Below, in pieces: positions 11,001 through 23,598 of a stretch of DNA of 64,000 nt. The notes beneath the pieces are model-generated. The model did not search any database. It worked only from the letters and a program-made list of their open reading frames with translations, and was not told where the DNA came from. Numbering within the stretch: position 1 is the stretch's first letter; each line of letters starts with the position of its first letter. This DNA comes from Centrapalus pauciflorus. Lineage: Eukaryota; Streptophyta; Magnoliopsida; Asterales; Asteraceae. The DNA lies in contig JAANYP010000383.1 in assembly GCA_020465985.1 (NCBI GenBank), forward strand, positions 132,755 to 196,754. Reading direction: 5' to 3'. The position numbers and the translations under genes are program-made.

Positions 11001-12486
11001 ATCTCCCACTTTTCGATCATTGTGGACGAACTCGGGCATGGTCAGTGGTTTCTTTGAGGCCAAGGACGACGTCGAACCGTTGAATGACCCAGGCTTCTTT
11101 CTGAACACCATTTTGAACGTTTCTTCAAGAAAGGGATTCTGAAACTCATTCGCGGGGAATTTTCTCAAAAAATCTTTCAGGCCTTGAGCTGGGGGTTCTT
11201 CTAGTTTGGCCCGAGGGGCTTCAAGCAGCTTCATAATTCTCACCCTACGTTCCTGCCTTAGCTCTTCTTATAATTTCTCGGACAAAGCTTGTACCCCACC
11301 TTTAGAATACCAACTAACCCAATATAGATCATTTTCATCGTGGATTGGAGTTAATTCAGGCCTATTATCAAAGCAATCCACAGTTCTAGGGCCTGAAGAC
11401 TCGGCTTCTTGGGTTTGGGGTTGGGGTAATGTTTGGACTTTGGGAGGACATTGGACTGGTGGGAATTCTGGATGATGATTTCTGTGGAGACTCTGGTTAA
11501 AGCTTAGGAATAATCAGAGGATAGTCTTCGTCGTTATCAGAGTCTGTATCAGACACTAATATGACTTTGACGTTTTCAAGGATTGGATCATATACCACCA
11601 TTGCTGAGAGTGGATCTAACGGTGTAGCCCCTTGAAAAATCTGTTCACACTCCATCAGTTCCCTCACCCCGAAACTCTTCCGCAAACCCTTGAATATTTG
11701 CCCCTTCTGCACCCCCTACATTAATCATCTGGTCCTCAAACTGACCCCGTTGGAATTTCTCCCCCTCATGGCGATCAGTGTCGTCCTGATCGTCATGCTT
11801 TCTTTTTAGGGAATCAGCATGAGGACGACATTAAAGTTCAATTACCGCAGACTCTAGGCGGTCCATCCTACTGTTTAGCTGCTCCTGGACTAGGAGAATA
11901 AGATGATTAAGGGCGTCCATATTCTCGGAGAGCTCTGTGATTTGTGATTGGACTGAACGGGTACCTAGTGGCGGCTGATCCTCAGAGGCAACACTCTTAC
12001 CCTTGATAAATGATAACAGAGTGGTATATCCCTCCTCGGCAGCTTCCTTATGGGCGTCTAGGTCAGCCCGGGTAACAACACCAGTAGCACGAAGAGCCGC
12101 TATTAACATCTCGAGAGATATCTTGGAATGACCTGATGTTGATGGCATTTGTTTGTAAACACAGGTCTTCCTTCCGTCATTTCTGGCTCCACTGCAGGAT
12201 GCTTAGATCTGGAAGTTTGTTGAGCCTCCACGAAGGCGGCTTGTTCAGGAGTGGACACCACGGAGGCGTCGTGCGTTGTGTGAGCTGTGGTCAAACGAAC
12301 GGTGGTCACGGGGGGCGACAAGTGACCTGCTTCAACATCACCTCTCTCCGAGTGAGAGGTTGATGGTGTATGTGCAGACTCCCTGTAGAATGAAATGGTT
12401 TCCCGTTGAGGGGATACCAAGTGGATGGTGGGGGTTATTTCGACCACTGGACTGGTGGTCTTATGGTGGGTTGTCTGGCTGATAAG
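11001..12486 (-). pseudogene. aORF of element C, C-terminal part (continues from 19350)
   Basis: Second half of the C aORF, reading right to left from the F insertion. The segment 12447-12100 is Ser/Thr/Pro-rich. Then 12148-11831 gives a heptad-like, coiled-coil-prone stretch (SQITELSENMDALNHLILL and following), and 11712-11497 an acidic stretch (SDTDSDNDEDYPL). Finally 11243-10995 encodes a basic/hydrophobic end that stops at the PPT (EFVHNDRKVGDC). The order linker, coiled coil, acidic part, C-terminal part matches the aORFs of E and D. Frame changes occur between the segments (near 12130, 11830 and 11490). Function unknown. Confidence 0.6.
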
Positions 12487-12491
12487 GCTTA

Positions 12492-12894
12492 TGTTGGGAA
12501 TTCGTATGGTTTCTCATAAAAACATTAACATTAATCATATTAACGCACGACGGAAGCTTTTTAAAATCACGAATTCCGTACACGGATCATCAAGTATACA
12601 TAAGATAAGTAACTAGAAAGCAATAAAATCCGTACCTTTGTATTTGATGACAAAATTACGCGAACAGGATGCTTTCGGTATCCACCGGTGATGACACGAT
12701 CGAGCGGCGCCAAGTATGAAATCAAACACACGAAGAACGGGGAAAAACCAAAACCTTTTGTTTGGTTTTCTTTTCTTGCGGCCGTACACCACACAAACAC
12801 ACAATTGTTTGTGAGTTTTCGTGATCACACCCCACCCACAAACTTGGGGTTAGGTTATATATATTCACACACACGATTATATATACATATGGCC

Positions 12895-12951
<57 letters not shown>

Positions 12952-13485
12952 TAAATTTAAACTTTAATATATTAATATAATATATATCTTAATAATTATC
13001 TTTATTATTTAAACCTTATATACTTATCTCTATAATTATATACCCTTTAAATAATATTAATCTTTTATACATTATCTAATAATATATAAATGACTAGATA
13101 ATTATTTATAATTATCTCTTATTTATTTGTATATAATTATCCATACAATTATCTAATAATAGATGATAATACTAATTCAAATAAATCAATCTTTTATTTA
13201 ATATCAAATAATAAATAGAAGACCAGATAATTATTTAATTATCATCCAATGACAATTAAATCAATACAATATCTAATATTGCACTTTTAGTCCCCGTACT
13301 TTGAGATATAATTAATCATCCATTAATTAAACTCAATGATCATTTCGTGTCATAAACAATATCCAATATTATCTATTCAATAGTTTAATTGCATCTGCTC
13401 ATGCTCATTGGTGTGACCCTCAAGTGTTTAATGAAATCGGCCATGATGAAGTAGTAATGTCATCTTTACACACAATATACTAACA
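12492..13485 (-). repeat. 3' LTR of element F (left copy)
   Basis: Begins TGTTGGGAATTCG and ends ATACTAACA. It contains a (TA)n tract at about 12896-12945 that is far shorter in the other LTR (18785-18810), so the microsatellite changed after insertion. Short open frames here are repeated in the second LTR and are not genes. Confidence 0.9.
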
Positions 13486-16400
13486 TACTCCCACTTGTGT
13501 AAGACGACATACTGTCCTGCAGCATGCGCCTAACGGAGGTCATGGCTAGACACTTTAGGCAACCAAGGTCATAAAAACTCTGACTCCCATTCGGGCATTC
13601 TTGTTGAAACAGCCTTCCAAAAAGAAACTTAGGTTATATCCCATGCATCGCGATATTTCAATGTGAAAGCTAGGCATGGATTAGATCAACCGTAGCAAAC
13701 ACGATTATGTTTCTCGACTCCCTGATCTCATACTGAACTGAAACAGACAAATTAGAACACATCAGTTCTGTCCGAGCATGGCCATGCATTTCTGTTAGTA
13801 TAGATCACCGAGGGGTCCAGAAATATCTCTTCTTAGTTAAAAGAAGGTGCAAATCCCATCTTGACTATCTAGGCCTCCAGCACGACTCCCACTGCAACCA
13901 GCCTCGAACCGTTTTGATCACCCAGTTACGGATGACGTTAGGTTAGGCCAAATGTACAGCAGCACCCGCACTAAAGTACGTAGACATCTCAGGTACTAAG
14001 GATTACCTTTTTGAGACGGCTCATGACTATAATCCACAAAGTGGTCTCAATCGGTGGGTCAATCCAATATTTGTTCGCAACAAATACCTGTGAATTTGGT
14101 CCAACCATGCTATATTCACAACTATTTCGATCTAAAACATGCAAAATAGAACGACATTAAAGATATCATGTTGATCTCCTTTATCTCAATAAACACAACA
14201 TGACTTCCATCAATTTAATGCTACTGTTCCTTTATCAAATGTAACGGTAACACGATCTATCGAAAAATTAATTTCAGACATGATCTTAGTGGGAGTGTTC
14301 TCTAGTTAACTGACTTAACTTTCATTGCCGTTTATCTTTGAAAAATTACACTAGTTATTTATTACAACTTCTTGTAATATTATTCAGATTCAATCTGAAT
14401 CTCCGTACAAATTTATATCCATTACCTTTAAAGGAACTGGTAAATCACTCATAAAGACACCAGGATTAAAATTTAGGAGCTCTAGCAATTCAGATTAATT
14501 GCTACTAGTGGTACGTTTAGATGTTTAGCCTTGAATCTGACAGTATGCGGTTTATCTATATCTTAACAAGAAATCTTTAATAACATTGTGTTCAACATTT
14601 GTGATATGTATCCATAACCACCAGAACCTGGTTATCAACAACATTTCGTTGTGGTGTTCCGTCAAGCTTGCCGACGAGTGTTTAAACAAGTAAAAGGCTA
14701 TTACTTGACTAACCATCACACAAGTTGTATACATTTCACATAATTTTAATAAACGCAATTATACTTCTTGTGTAAACAACCTTGACTTATCAAGTCTTTA
14801 ATTGTTTCTGACAAGTGAAGTGAATTAACCTCCATGTAACTCCTTTACATTTAATTCTGCATTTTATTAGTTTCATTTATATAATCACGGATGACTATCC
14901 AACTCATATAATCTCTTGAACTAACTTTCAAGAATTAACAAGGTCAATGAAACTGCATTTGAACACTTGAACAATCTACACAACAACATGGTAACCCTTT
15001 TTATCTGAATATGACTACTAGCTTGTCCAATCTCAATTGACAAGTTACTATTCAAGCTCCACTTGAATCAATAGTCTATAATCATGGATTAGTAATCTTA
15101 AACAATAGGAATTTCAAGCAATAAATTTTCAACTCCAAATTTTTTTTTTATCCCAAAAATATTTGCAAGAAATTCAACTACAAAGTTGTTTGCTACACCA
15201 TGATAAACTATTGATGACATGAAAATAGTGTCCAACAGAGTATTCTCTAAGATGTCTCTATGCTCCCACTGAATCTGTCATCTCTTTTCACTTCATTTTA
15301 GTCATTTTCAGACATTATGCATAAAACTTTGTTCAATACATATCCAAGAACAATAGAAGTGACTGAATCAGATACACGAAGTCTCAATGCGGTCAACCTT
15401 GACCGTTTCCAAGTACTTGGGACAATTCCTTTCCCAGTGCCCAGTTTCCTAGCACTCAAAGAATTTGTCATCCTTGGATTTGACTTCTCTGGTTCTAGGT
15501 TTTAGCTACTTGTTAGCTTTAACCTCCGGCTTGGAAACTTACTTTCCCTTCCGTCTCTTTCCATATCTTCTCTCCTTAATCATTCCCTCAGCAGTCTATA
15601 GCATCTGATGCAACCCACTGATCATCTTCTCCATGCATATTGTAACAAATTACAAATTGCTAAAATTCCTTCATTAAGGAATTGAGAATTAGATTCGTGG
15701 TCATGTCCTGTGTCACGGGATACCCAAGTCTGCTAAGATGATCCAGATAACCTTTCATCTTCAGCACATGGGGTCTAACAGTTGTTCCTTCTGTCATTCT
15801 GCAGGAGCTAGAGCCCTAGTCGTATATGTTTTTGAGTCCGAGCTTGAGTCTGGAACATATCCTTTAGCTGGCGATACATCTGGCAAGCTGAGACGTCCAT
15901 AAGGCTAGTCCGCAGCTCAGATATCATGGTCACTAGCATTAGACAGGCAACATTGACCGAATCCTCAGAGTGCTTCTTGTGGAGATTTCTCTCCTCAACT
16001 GTAGCAGTCTCTGCAGGAGCAGGTTCTGGTGCCCTTTCCAGAATATACGACTTTCACTCTGTACTCAGAACATTTGTCAAATTTTATTCCCAGTTCAGGA
16101 AGTTGCTTCTTCTGAGTTCTCCGTATCCCAAATGGACCTCAAAGTTGCAACATGTGCTTGTGGGGAGGATTTTCAAATGGGGAAAGGATATTGACTTTAT
16201 CATTATTGTTGTTATTGTTATTGTCATTGTTATTATTAAACCGCTTCTACCTCTGTCTTTTCCAATCATCTTAAACAATTTTTCAAAAATTAGTACTTGA
16301 TTAACCATTAATAAATAAATAACCCAAAATTTAGAAAATGATTTATTAATCCTAAGAACCATTTTACTTATTCATGCACCCAACGGAGGCTGAACCTACA

Positions 16401-18380
16401 TGAATAAGCTACTCAGGCAGGAAACTTATTACCAATTACAACCCCTTTGCGACTCTTAGATCTTATGAGATTTTCAATTTCTTAAATTGATCATGTTTAA
16501 TCTCATCCACACCTTGGGCAACAGTCTTACTGAGGAACCACCACTGACACACACCATATAACAACTGCAAGTCACTGGCCCATGTCTCACTTAGGATCCG
16601 CAGTGCTTACCTCACAGTTCTCCGAGTTTGAGGCGTAAGCACCCAACGAAGGCTAAACCTACTTACGACGACCGGTCACCGTGAGTGCCACTATATGGAC
16701 GGTGTGCTGTGTCAGATTTTTAATTTGGGTTTATAACCTGTCTCTTACCAAGAACTAGTGGCTAGTCAGGTTAGTCTGTGGGCAGGATCCTTTCGGTTCT
16801 AAACCTTTAGGAAAATTCCACAGCCCGAGCAAGACTGTCCTAGACACCACCTATTCTGGTAAACAATCCAGTTAATGTACCAGTTTTAAGAACACTTTCC
16901 ATAATTAGAAACTTTTTCCCGAAATTTAGGAACACTTTCCATAATTAGAAACTTTTTCCCGAAATCAAAATTTAATTCCATCTTTGCATTATTTTTGGAT
17001 TCATAACTATACTTTTCTTAAAATATTCAATTAACAATTCAAACACCTTTGAAACTTAGAATTACTATTTTAAGAAACTTTTTACTAAACAACCTTAAAT
17101 AAATATAGTTATTATTTGCAAATAATATTGATAAATAATTTAAACTTCCTTTAAATAATTATCAATTAACTATTATTTAATTGAAACCCTTTTTCAAAAA
17201 AATAAACTTTATTTAAAATGTCAATTTTCTAAATAAACAATTTTAGCAATAAAATATGTCTTTGAAAATATTTAAAGAAAATTGACCATTTTTAAATAAT
17301 ACCAAAAAACTTTTCTTTATGGTTTTAAATGATTTCTACCAAAAACGTTAATGTCGAGATCAAATCTCAAAACATTAAACCATGACCGAGCATGAAACTC
17401 AAAGTCACGATTTCATCAATTTGAAAATAGAATCGTTAAATTAAATTCTCTTTAATTTAATAATGCATTTTATGGAACTAAATATTAAATGCATAAATTA
17501 AATCTAGTTTATAAATTAAAATTACCATTAATTTTAATTTCAACATTAAAACTTAACTTTTAATTAAAACCGATTTAATTTAAACGACGAATTACCAGAA
17601 AACGGAAACGAACGAACTTAGTTAATCGACTCACACTCGGGTTCAATAACCCATATGAACCGAAAATAAGTAGGGCATTAAACCCTTTGACGGCTGAAAT
17701 TAATCGAAGCCTTTAATCAACTCACTTTGATTATTTCGATTTCCATATTCCAATTAATCGTTTAACTATCGAATCAAACAATATTTAAACCGATTTGTGA
17801 ATTTTATAAAAAAAACTAATAAAGTCTCCCCTTTAATTTTATAAAACCGAAAACATATTTACATATATTTTGTCACAAATGTCTAAACATTAATAACCAA
17901 ATACTTTTGATTTATTGATTCGATTTTAACGCATTTAATTTAATCGTTCGAGTTTAACCGTGAATTAAACGACACGACGGAACAAATAATCCATCACCTC
18001 GGTTACCACATCACAACCGAGAGGTCATGGGTCTCAACCCATGGCCGAAATCTCTAGGTTTGATTTCGCGAACCGAAACGTTTAATTTCCGACTTTAATC
18101 AATTAAACACTTTTAAACAATCAAACATCAACTAAATAAAATGAACTAAGGTTTCAAAATCCCGAGCTTCAAGGAACTCCAAGTTTGGCCGAGAATCACC
18201 ATAAGGTTTCCAAAACTTTTGGTCAATTTTCTCCAAGCCAAATCAAAACCTTTAACATTTTAATTATTGATTTCGACCGTCTAAACACTTTTAATTAAAA
18301 AATCAAAACCTTAATAACGTTGGACATATATTACACGAATAATACTATCATTATGTTACTTGAGGTTGCTCTGATACCAC
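13486..18380 (-). other. Interior of element F, mostly non-coding
   Basis: AT-rich sequence without a sustained reading frame apart from the gag remnant at about 15310-15930. It includes an exact 40-bp tandem duplication at 16891-16965 and repeats of CCCAACGRAGGCTRAACCTAC at 16379-16399 and 16641-16661. 17000-18000 is very AT-rich. Minus-strand transcription would start from the LTR at 18381-19344. Confidence 0.7.
15310..15930 (-). pseudogene. Decayed Copia gag remnant in element F
   Basis: Reading right to left, the translation shows a gag-like region followed by a degenerate zinc knuckle near 15424-15456. There a Cys, stop, then ETGHWERNCPKYL pattern corresponds to the common Copia gag form CxxCxxxGHWxxxCPKYL. 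Stops and frame changes are frequent and the second Cys is lost. Found from sense of the residues only; a profile search would be decisive. Confidence 0.45.
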
Positions 18381-19344
18381 TGTTGGGAATTCGTATGGTT
18401 TCTCATAAAAACATAAACATTAATCATATTAACGCACAACAGAAGCGTTTTAAAATCACGAATTCCGTACACGGATCATCAAGTATACATAAGATAAGTA
18501 ACTAGAAAGCAATAAAATCCGTACCTTTGTATTTGATGAAAAAAATACGCGAATAGGATGCTTTCAGTATCCACCGGTGATGACACGATCGAGCGGCGCC
18601 AAGTATGCAATCAAACACACGAAGAACGGGGAAAAACCAAACCCTTTTGTTTAGTTTTCTTTTCTTGCGGCCGTACACCACACAAACATACAATTGTTTG
18701 TGAGTTTTCGTGATCACACCCCACCCACAAACTTGGGGTTAGGTTATATATATACACACACAATTATATATACATATGGCCGTATATATATATATTATAT
18801 ATATATTAAATTTAAACTTTAATATATTAATATAATATATATCTTAATAATTATCTTTATTATTTAAACCTTATATAATTATCTCTATAATTATATACCC
18901 TTTAAATAATATTAATCTTTTATACATTATCTAATAATATATAAATGACGATATAATTATTTATAATTATCTCTTATTTATTTGTTTATAATTATCCATC
19001 CAATTATCTAATAATAGATGATAATACTAATTCAAATAAATCAATCTTTTATTTAATATCAAATAATAAATAAAAGACAAGATAATTATTTAGTTATCAT
19101 CCAATGACAATTAAATCAATACAATATCTAATATTGCACTTTTAGTCCCCGTACTTTGAGATATAATTAATCATCCATTAATTAAACTCAATGATCATTT
19201 CGTGTCATAAACAATATCCAATATTATCTATTCATTAGTTTAATTGCATCTGCTCAGTTGTGCTCATCGTTGTGACCCTCAAGTGTTTTATGAAATCAAC
19301 CATGATGTAGTAGTAATGTCATCTTTACACACCATATACTAACA
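18381..19344 (-). repeat. 5' LTR of element F (right copy)
   Basis: Starts TGTTGGGAATTCG directly after the PBS complement (18368-18379) and ends ATACTAACA at 19344, followed by the TSD gctta. Confidence 0.9.
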
Positions 19345-19349
19345 GCTTA

Positions 19350-20436
19350 GAACACCCTCAGATGCAGCACCCTCATCTCTTAATTAGACAGAGACGGTCC
19401 GTTCGGAATCGACCGTCTCTTCCTGTTCTCCTTCACCTCCCTCCATCACATCAGACATCTATCTCACTCAAACGCTCCTCTCCTTCGAATTGGTTAGGCT
19501 CAGTCGGATATGACCGAGCCTCATCCGGATAGATTGCGCTGATGTATTCCCTTACCCTTTCTGTTTGAACGGCTTGATGTAGCAGCGATAACGGAATATC
19601 CATTACCGCAACATTTGCAGTTGTCTTTGGGATCTTGAGTGTCTGAAGTGAGGCAGTGAGGTAGGCATCTGCCTCGGGACGTTCGTGGATTTCGTCGTCC
19701 TGGTCCATTGCGAATTGAATGATGAGTTGTAAGAACCTCTGGAATGGAATGTATTTGCGCCCGCGTCTGGTTCGTTTCTCGAGTACCGCTCTCTTTAACT
19801 CCTCGAAGATGAATGCCGCATAGTCATAATGACGATCGAAAGCAAATGCGGCAAACATCGCTAGTACTTGGATTGATGTAGATTCGTCCTGAATGTTTTC
19901 CTGTGAAGCACTTGTTGATGATATCGAATAGGATTCTCTAGTGGGAATGTAGGTGCTTGGTTTGGAATTCTGATGGCTTGGTGAGTTGGCCATCATATCC
20001 TAGGGTCTGGATTTCTTGCAGGGTTTCGATTAGAAGGAACGGGGGCAAAGGCGTATTTAGTGACAGAATGGTTTTCAGAGGGTAGGCGGAGAATATAGCG
20101 AATGGCTTCTTGTGTGATTTTGATGGCAACAGAGTCGATGGTAGTGGTGAAGTGGGGTTCAACATCAGAGACGAATGTGAGGTGATGCCAAAACTGTTGT
20201 AGGTAGATTGAGGGTACGGATATGGCGGTGGTAATGGCGTAGAAAAAGGGGTGGCCTTTGAGAATATCAAAAGTGATATCCTCTGCTTCGTGGCGAAGGG
20301 TGGATATGTCAAGTTGCTAGTTATGAGGGGCAAACTCAACAAATTGGGATGCAGGGAGAAGAGATTCTTCGGGTAGTTGGGCGTTATTATTTGGAAGTGG
20401 AGGATGCGGAAGGGTTAACACGATTTCTGAATCCAT
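19350..20436 (-). pseudogene. aORF of element C, N-terminal part
   Basis: First half of the C aORF. The ATG is the complement of 20434-20436, just after an acceptor-like CAG. The N-terminal domain is split between frames. One frame gives a Leu-Gln-Gln-Phe-Trp-His-His stretch near 20205-20185 that corresponds to QFWDH in element E, followed by an IRYI segment like IRHHLHL of element D. The 181-codon frame ending at 19451 contains YIPFQRFLQLIIQF, parallel to LLYPRFVMMLIRHF of E and LMYPRFLAEIV of D. The element F insertion (TSD at 19345-19349) separates it from the C-terminal part at 11001-12486. No enzymatic motif or membrane segment is visible. Function unknown. Confidence 0.6.
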
Positions 20437-20439
20437 GAG

Positions 20440-20466
20440 TCCTGTAAACATGCAACAGTGTTAGTA
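20440..20466 (-). promoter_or_regulatory. Splice-acceptor-like signal before the aORF of element C
   Basis: On the minus strand TACTAAC (complement of 20460-20466) matches the ideal branch-point sequence. It is followed by TGTTTACAG (AG at 20443-20442), then five bases and the aORF ATG at 20436. The spacing of about 20 nt suits splicing. Use is inferred. Confidence 0.6.
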
Positions 20467-20649
20467 TATCAGACTTAAAAGAATGAAAAATTGATACTAA
20501 GTCTGAGATAAGCGTGACTTTGAAACTGTCTATTCTGTTTAAAGCATCGGGTCTTTTATCAGTAGAATGTGAATTCTATTGAATTAAGTCCAAAGTCAAT
20601 CGTGAAGAGACCAATGTTAGAATAGACATTTTCACTCAAACACTGATCC

Positions 20650-22330
20650 TAATTCTAATCAATGGTGCATTGGACATGGAATATTTTTGTGATTTTTGAT
20701 TTTTGATAAAAATGCAAAAATGGAAAAATTAAAAAAAATCATAAGTGTAGAATTTCGGATGAGCCGAAATTCGGACGAACAATGGTCTAAATTCGGTTCA
20801 ACTGAATATGCATCATCCCAATAATCCTCCTGAGCAACAAGAGCCATTGCATCAGATGTTTTCGTTGCGGCCTCCAGCTTTCGCTCATAGTATCCAATGT
20901 CCCGTTCGAACTGGTTTTTGCACTCCCAAGCAAAGTGGCCCGGTTTCCCACACTTATAACATAAACGCTCATCGTTCACTTTTGGCTCATCAGCTCTGGG
21001 CCTCTCATCTATTCGTTCAGCCGGCCTCTTGTCAGCTCGGCGAGGTTCACGGCTGTCGTCTCTCCGATTATCTCTATTATGATAGTCCCACCGATTGTCT
21101 CTCCTCTCATCCTTTCGATCATCCCGACGATTGTAGTCTCTTCTATCGTCTCACCTATCATCCCTTCTATCATCACGCCTTTCATAACGGCGATCATCTC
21201 GATAGTCTCTACGGTCATCATATCTCCTTTCGTCTCTATCATCTCTCCGATAATTATCCCTCCTATCATCTCTACTTTCGTCTCTCTGATAGTCATCTCT
21301 CCTATCATCTCTCCTGTCATCCCTTCTATCATCAGTATACCTCCGTGGGCCTGTATCATACCGAAGCTGATTGTTGGTCTTGTTAGAGAAACGTCTTTGT
21401 TGAAGACAATTTGACCACAAGGCAATCTGTTCCTGAATGGTTGCCTCTTCTTCATCGTATGACTCATGCGACGGTGAAGCATATCTACAATGAGATGATG
21501 AGGAACCTTGAGCATAAGGTGCTGGAGATAGTGTCTTGTTGAAGAGTAGGGCTAGAGAGTCAGCTGGTTTGATGCCCGTGTTTGCTGATAGTAGCAGAGA
21601 TGCCAACGTGTTAGCCATCTGCTTTTGCTGATCTACATCCCCCCTGATATTTCTTGAGTTCTTTGAAGACAACATTGATAGAGACATTCGGAATGTCCAG
21701 AACTCGTCTTGTGGCAAGGCAGGAAACTTGCCATTCTGGGGCCAGGGAAGCAAATAATTGGTTGTTGATGTCATCATTATCCTTCTTGATGTGCAACTTG
21801 TTTAATTCATTCAGAACTGCACAGAATCTAGTGAATGTACCCTAAAGAGACTCCCCATCTTTGGCTCTAAACTCAGTAAATTTTACCTTAGTTTCCTTGA
21901 TTTTGGCTCTGTCATCCAAATGCCCCTAGCATTTGAACTTCCAGTTCACCCCACATCTCTTTGGCAGACATCTTGCTCTCCACTCCAACAAGTATATCGA
22001 TGGGAAGGGCTTGGTAGATGAGATACTCTGCCAGTTTATCTGCATGTTGTCTTTCCCTCTCAGCCTCATTGGCATGTTCTCGTTCTGTTTTTGATGCTAG
22101 AACTGGTGGGTTAGCATCTGGTCTGGCAGGGATTTCCGGTAGTATATAACAGGGCCTTCAGTAATGGATTGGATCCTGAGATTTCCATTTGGTTGCATAC
22201 CAATGAATTTCAGGAATCTGGATTTCCATTGGTCATATTCATCAGGATAGAGAACAGGTGGTCTGTTCTCAGATCTTAAGACAAGCGCTTCTCGGGAAAT
22301 GGTGGATAGTGCTGATTTAAAAAAATTAGA
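20650..22330 (-). pseudogene. gag of element C, broken
   Basis: Copia-type capsid/nucleocapsid gene, read right to left. Near 22260-22200 is PDEYDQWKSRFLKFIGMQP, a typical gag N-terminal pattern. 21777-21151 gives the middle part with LASLAPEW-like text in a second frame. From about 21350 to 21050 comes a remarkable run of Arg/Asp repeats (DDRRD, DRRDD, RRYDD) of about 90 residues. A CCHC knuckle CYKCGKPGHFAWEC follows at about 20957-20916. At least three frame changes separate these parts. It is followed by TTCGG-rich sequence and the aORF instead of pol. Confidence 0.75.
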
Positions 22331-22339
22331 TCTTGTAGG

Positions 22340-23238
22340 TGGAAACTGGATTTCAGATTATCAGAACTCGGATGAACAGTGTTCCGGATGAACAGTGTTT
22401 CGGACGGCCTGAACTCGGATGATGAGGAATTCGGATTAACAATGAAATTCAGATGGTGAGGAATTCGGATGAACAGTTAAACTCTGATGGACGGAACTCG
22501 GATGGACAGTAATTCGGATGGACCGAATTTCGGATGAACGGTGTAACTTCGGATGGATATTTAAAAACTTTTCAACTCAAATTGATCGAATTCAGATGAA
22601 GATCCGAAGTTCGGATGGGCCGAGATGGAATTCAAAAATGAAGCACAATTAGTTTTAAGTTCTTAAAAATAATTTAACTACATTCCGGTTGATCCGAAGT
22701 TTGGAGGAGTCCGAAAGTGGGTCCGAGATTTGTTAAATTTTGATCCGAAGAAGTCCGAAAAATGGATCCGAAGTGGACCGAATTTGGATCCGAGGAAGTC
22801 CGAAGTGTGATCCGAAGTAGTCCGAATTTCAACAGTTATAAAATTTCAGAATTTTCAGAATATTGTAAAAAGCAGTATTCAGCCTAAAAAATATTTCTAA
22901 ATGTTTGGAATAATATTTTAAACACTTTTAGGCATTTAAAACTAACCAAAACACTTAAAAATCTATGAAGAATGGGACCAAAACTGAAACTAAACCCCAA
23001 TAAACCGAGAATAATAATAAGCCTATAAATGATGTACACAGGTAATGATTGAACATAAAAAGCTCTAATTCAATACATGATGAATAATAGAACATTATAT
23101 GATGAAGAAACACGAAAAACAGAATATGGAAATGAAAGATTGGATCAAACCGTGGGTTTTTGATGAAGAACACGAAGAACACTTTGCAGATTTTTAATCC
23201 AAATCAGTTGAACTCCACCGTGTGGCTCTGATACCAGT
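22340..23238 (-). other. Leader of element C with iterated TTCGGATG/GATCCGAA motif, and PBS
   Basis: The tRNA-Met primer site is the complement of 23225-23236, next to the LTR. Between 22360 and 22830 the words TTCGGATG, GATGAACAG, TCCGAA and GATCCGAAG recur more than twenty times; some pair into the palindrome TTCGGATCCGAA-type order. The same words reappear at 20752-20800 around the gag end. There is no coding frame. Confidence 0.65.
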
Positions 23239-23593
23239 TGTTGTTAATCGTTTTCCCAGAAGAATCAGCACACATGAATGATTTCAACAATATTCAATGC
23301 TAATAGAATAATCAACTCAATGAATGCAAGAATAATGATGAAAGAAATGTCAGAGAGAATGTGTGAAAAAGAGGCGGCTGAATAATTCGTGAAAGGTGAG
23401 AGTGTATGGGAAACCCTAGGTGGGGTTTCCCTTTACATCAATTAAAATGAAGTTTCCCAGAATTACACTTTAGTCCCTTGACTTCTATCAAAATAAATTC
23501 AAGTAAATAAAAGACTAGAAATAATTTACAAGGAATTAAACCAAAATAATTATTACAAAATAAAGTCACAAGATCAAAATTTAATATCTAACA
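23239..23593 (-). repeat. 5' LTR of element C (right copy)
   Basis: Starts TGTTGTTAATC and ends ATCTAACA, followed by the TSD taact at 23594-23598. Confidence 0.9.
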
Positions 23594-23598
23594 TAACT

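Larger units (their letters stand above)
12492..19344 (-). mobile_element. Large non-autonomous LTR element F (LARD-like), inside the C aORF
   Basis: LTRs lie at 12492-13485 (994 bp) and 18381-19344 (964 bp). The TSD is gctta at 12487-12491 and 19345-19349. The PBS complement GCTCTGATACCA at 18368-18379 gives minus orientation, and the PPT complement ACTCCCACTTGTG is at 13487-13499. The 4.9-kb interior has only a decayed gag-like remnant and no trace of pol, so the element relied on enzymes from elsewhere or has lost its genes by decay. LTR differences are roughly 35 over 960 bases by eye, fewer per base than in C, which agrees with F inserting after C. Confidence 0.85.
10647..23593 (-). mobile_element. 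Copia element C, gag plus aORF but no pol
   Basis: LTRs lie at 10647-11000 and 23239-23593, with TSD taact at 10642-10646 and 23594-23598. A tRNA-Met PBS (complement GCTCTGATACCA at 23225-23236) next to the right LTR fixes the minus orientation, and the PPT complement lies at 11001-11015. In the transcription direction: leader, gag (about 22320-20700), a short spacer, aORF (from 20436), PPT, LTR. No protease, integrase, RT or RNase H can be found between gag and aORF; only about 220 bp separate them. The aORF is interrupted by element F. The LTRs differ at roughly 20 of 354 positions by eye. Confidence 0.9.

Noticed and set aside
12567..12828. Minus-strand open frames of 71-77 codons, repeated at 18502-18717
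   Set aside because: They lie in both LTRs of element F and owe their similarity to LTR duplication; no coding features.
20808..21414. Plus-strand frames of 192 and 111 codons opposite the element C gag
   Set aside because: Antisense shadows of the Arg/Asp repeat; periodic Ser/His/Ile content follows from the complement of that repeat.
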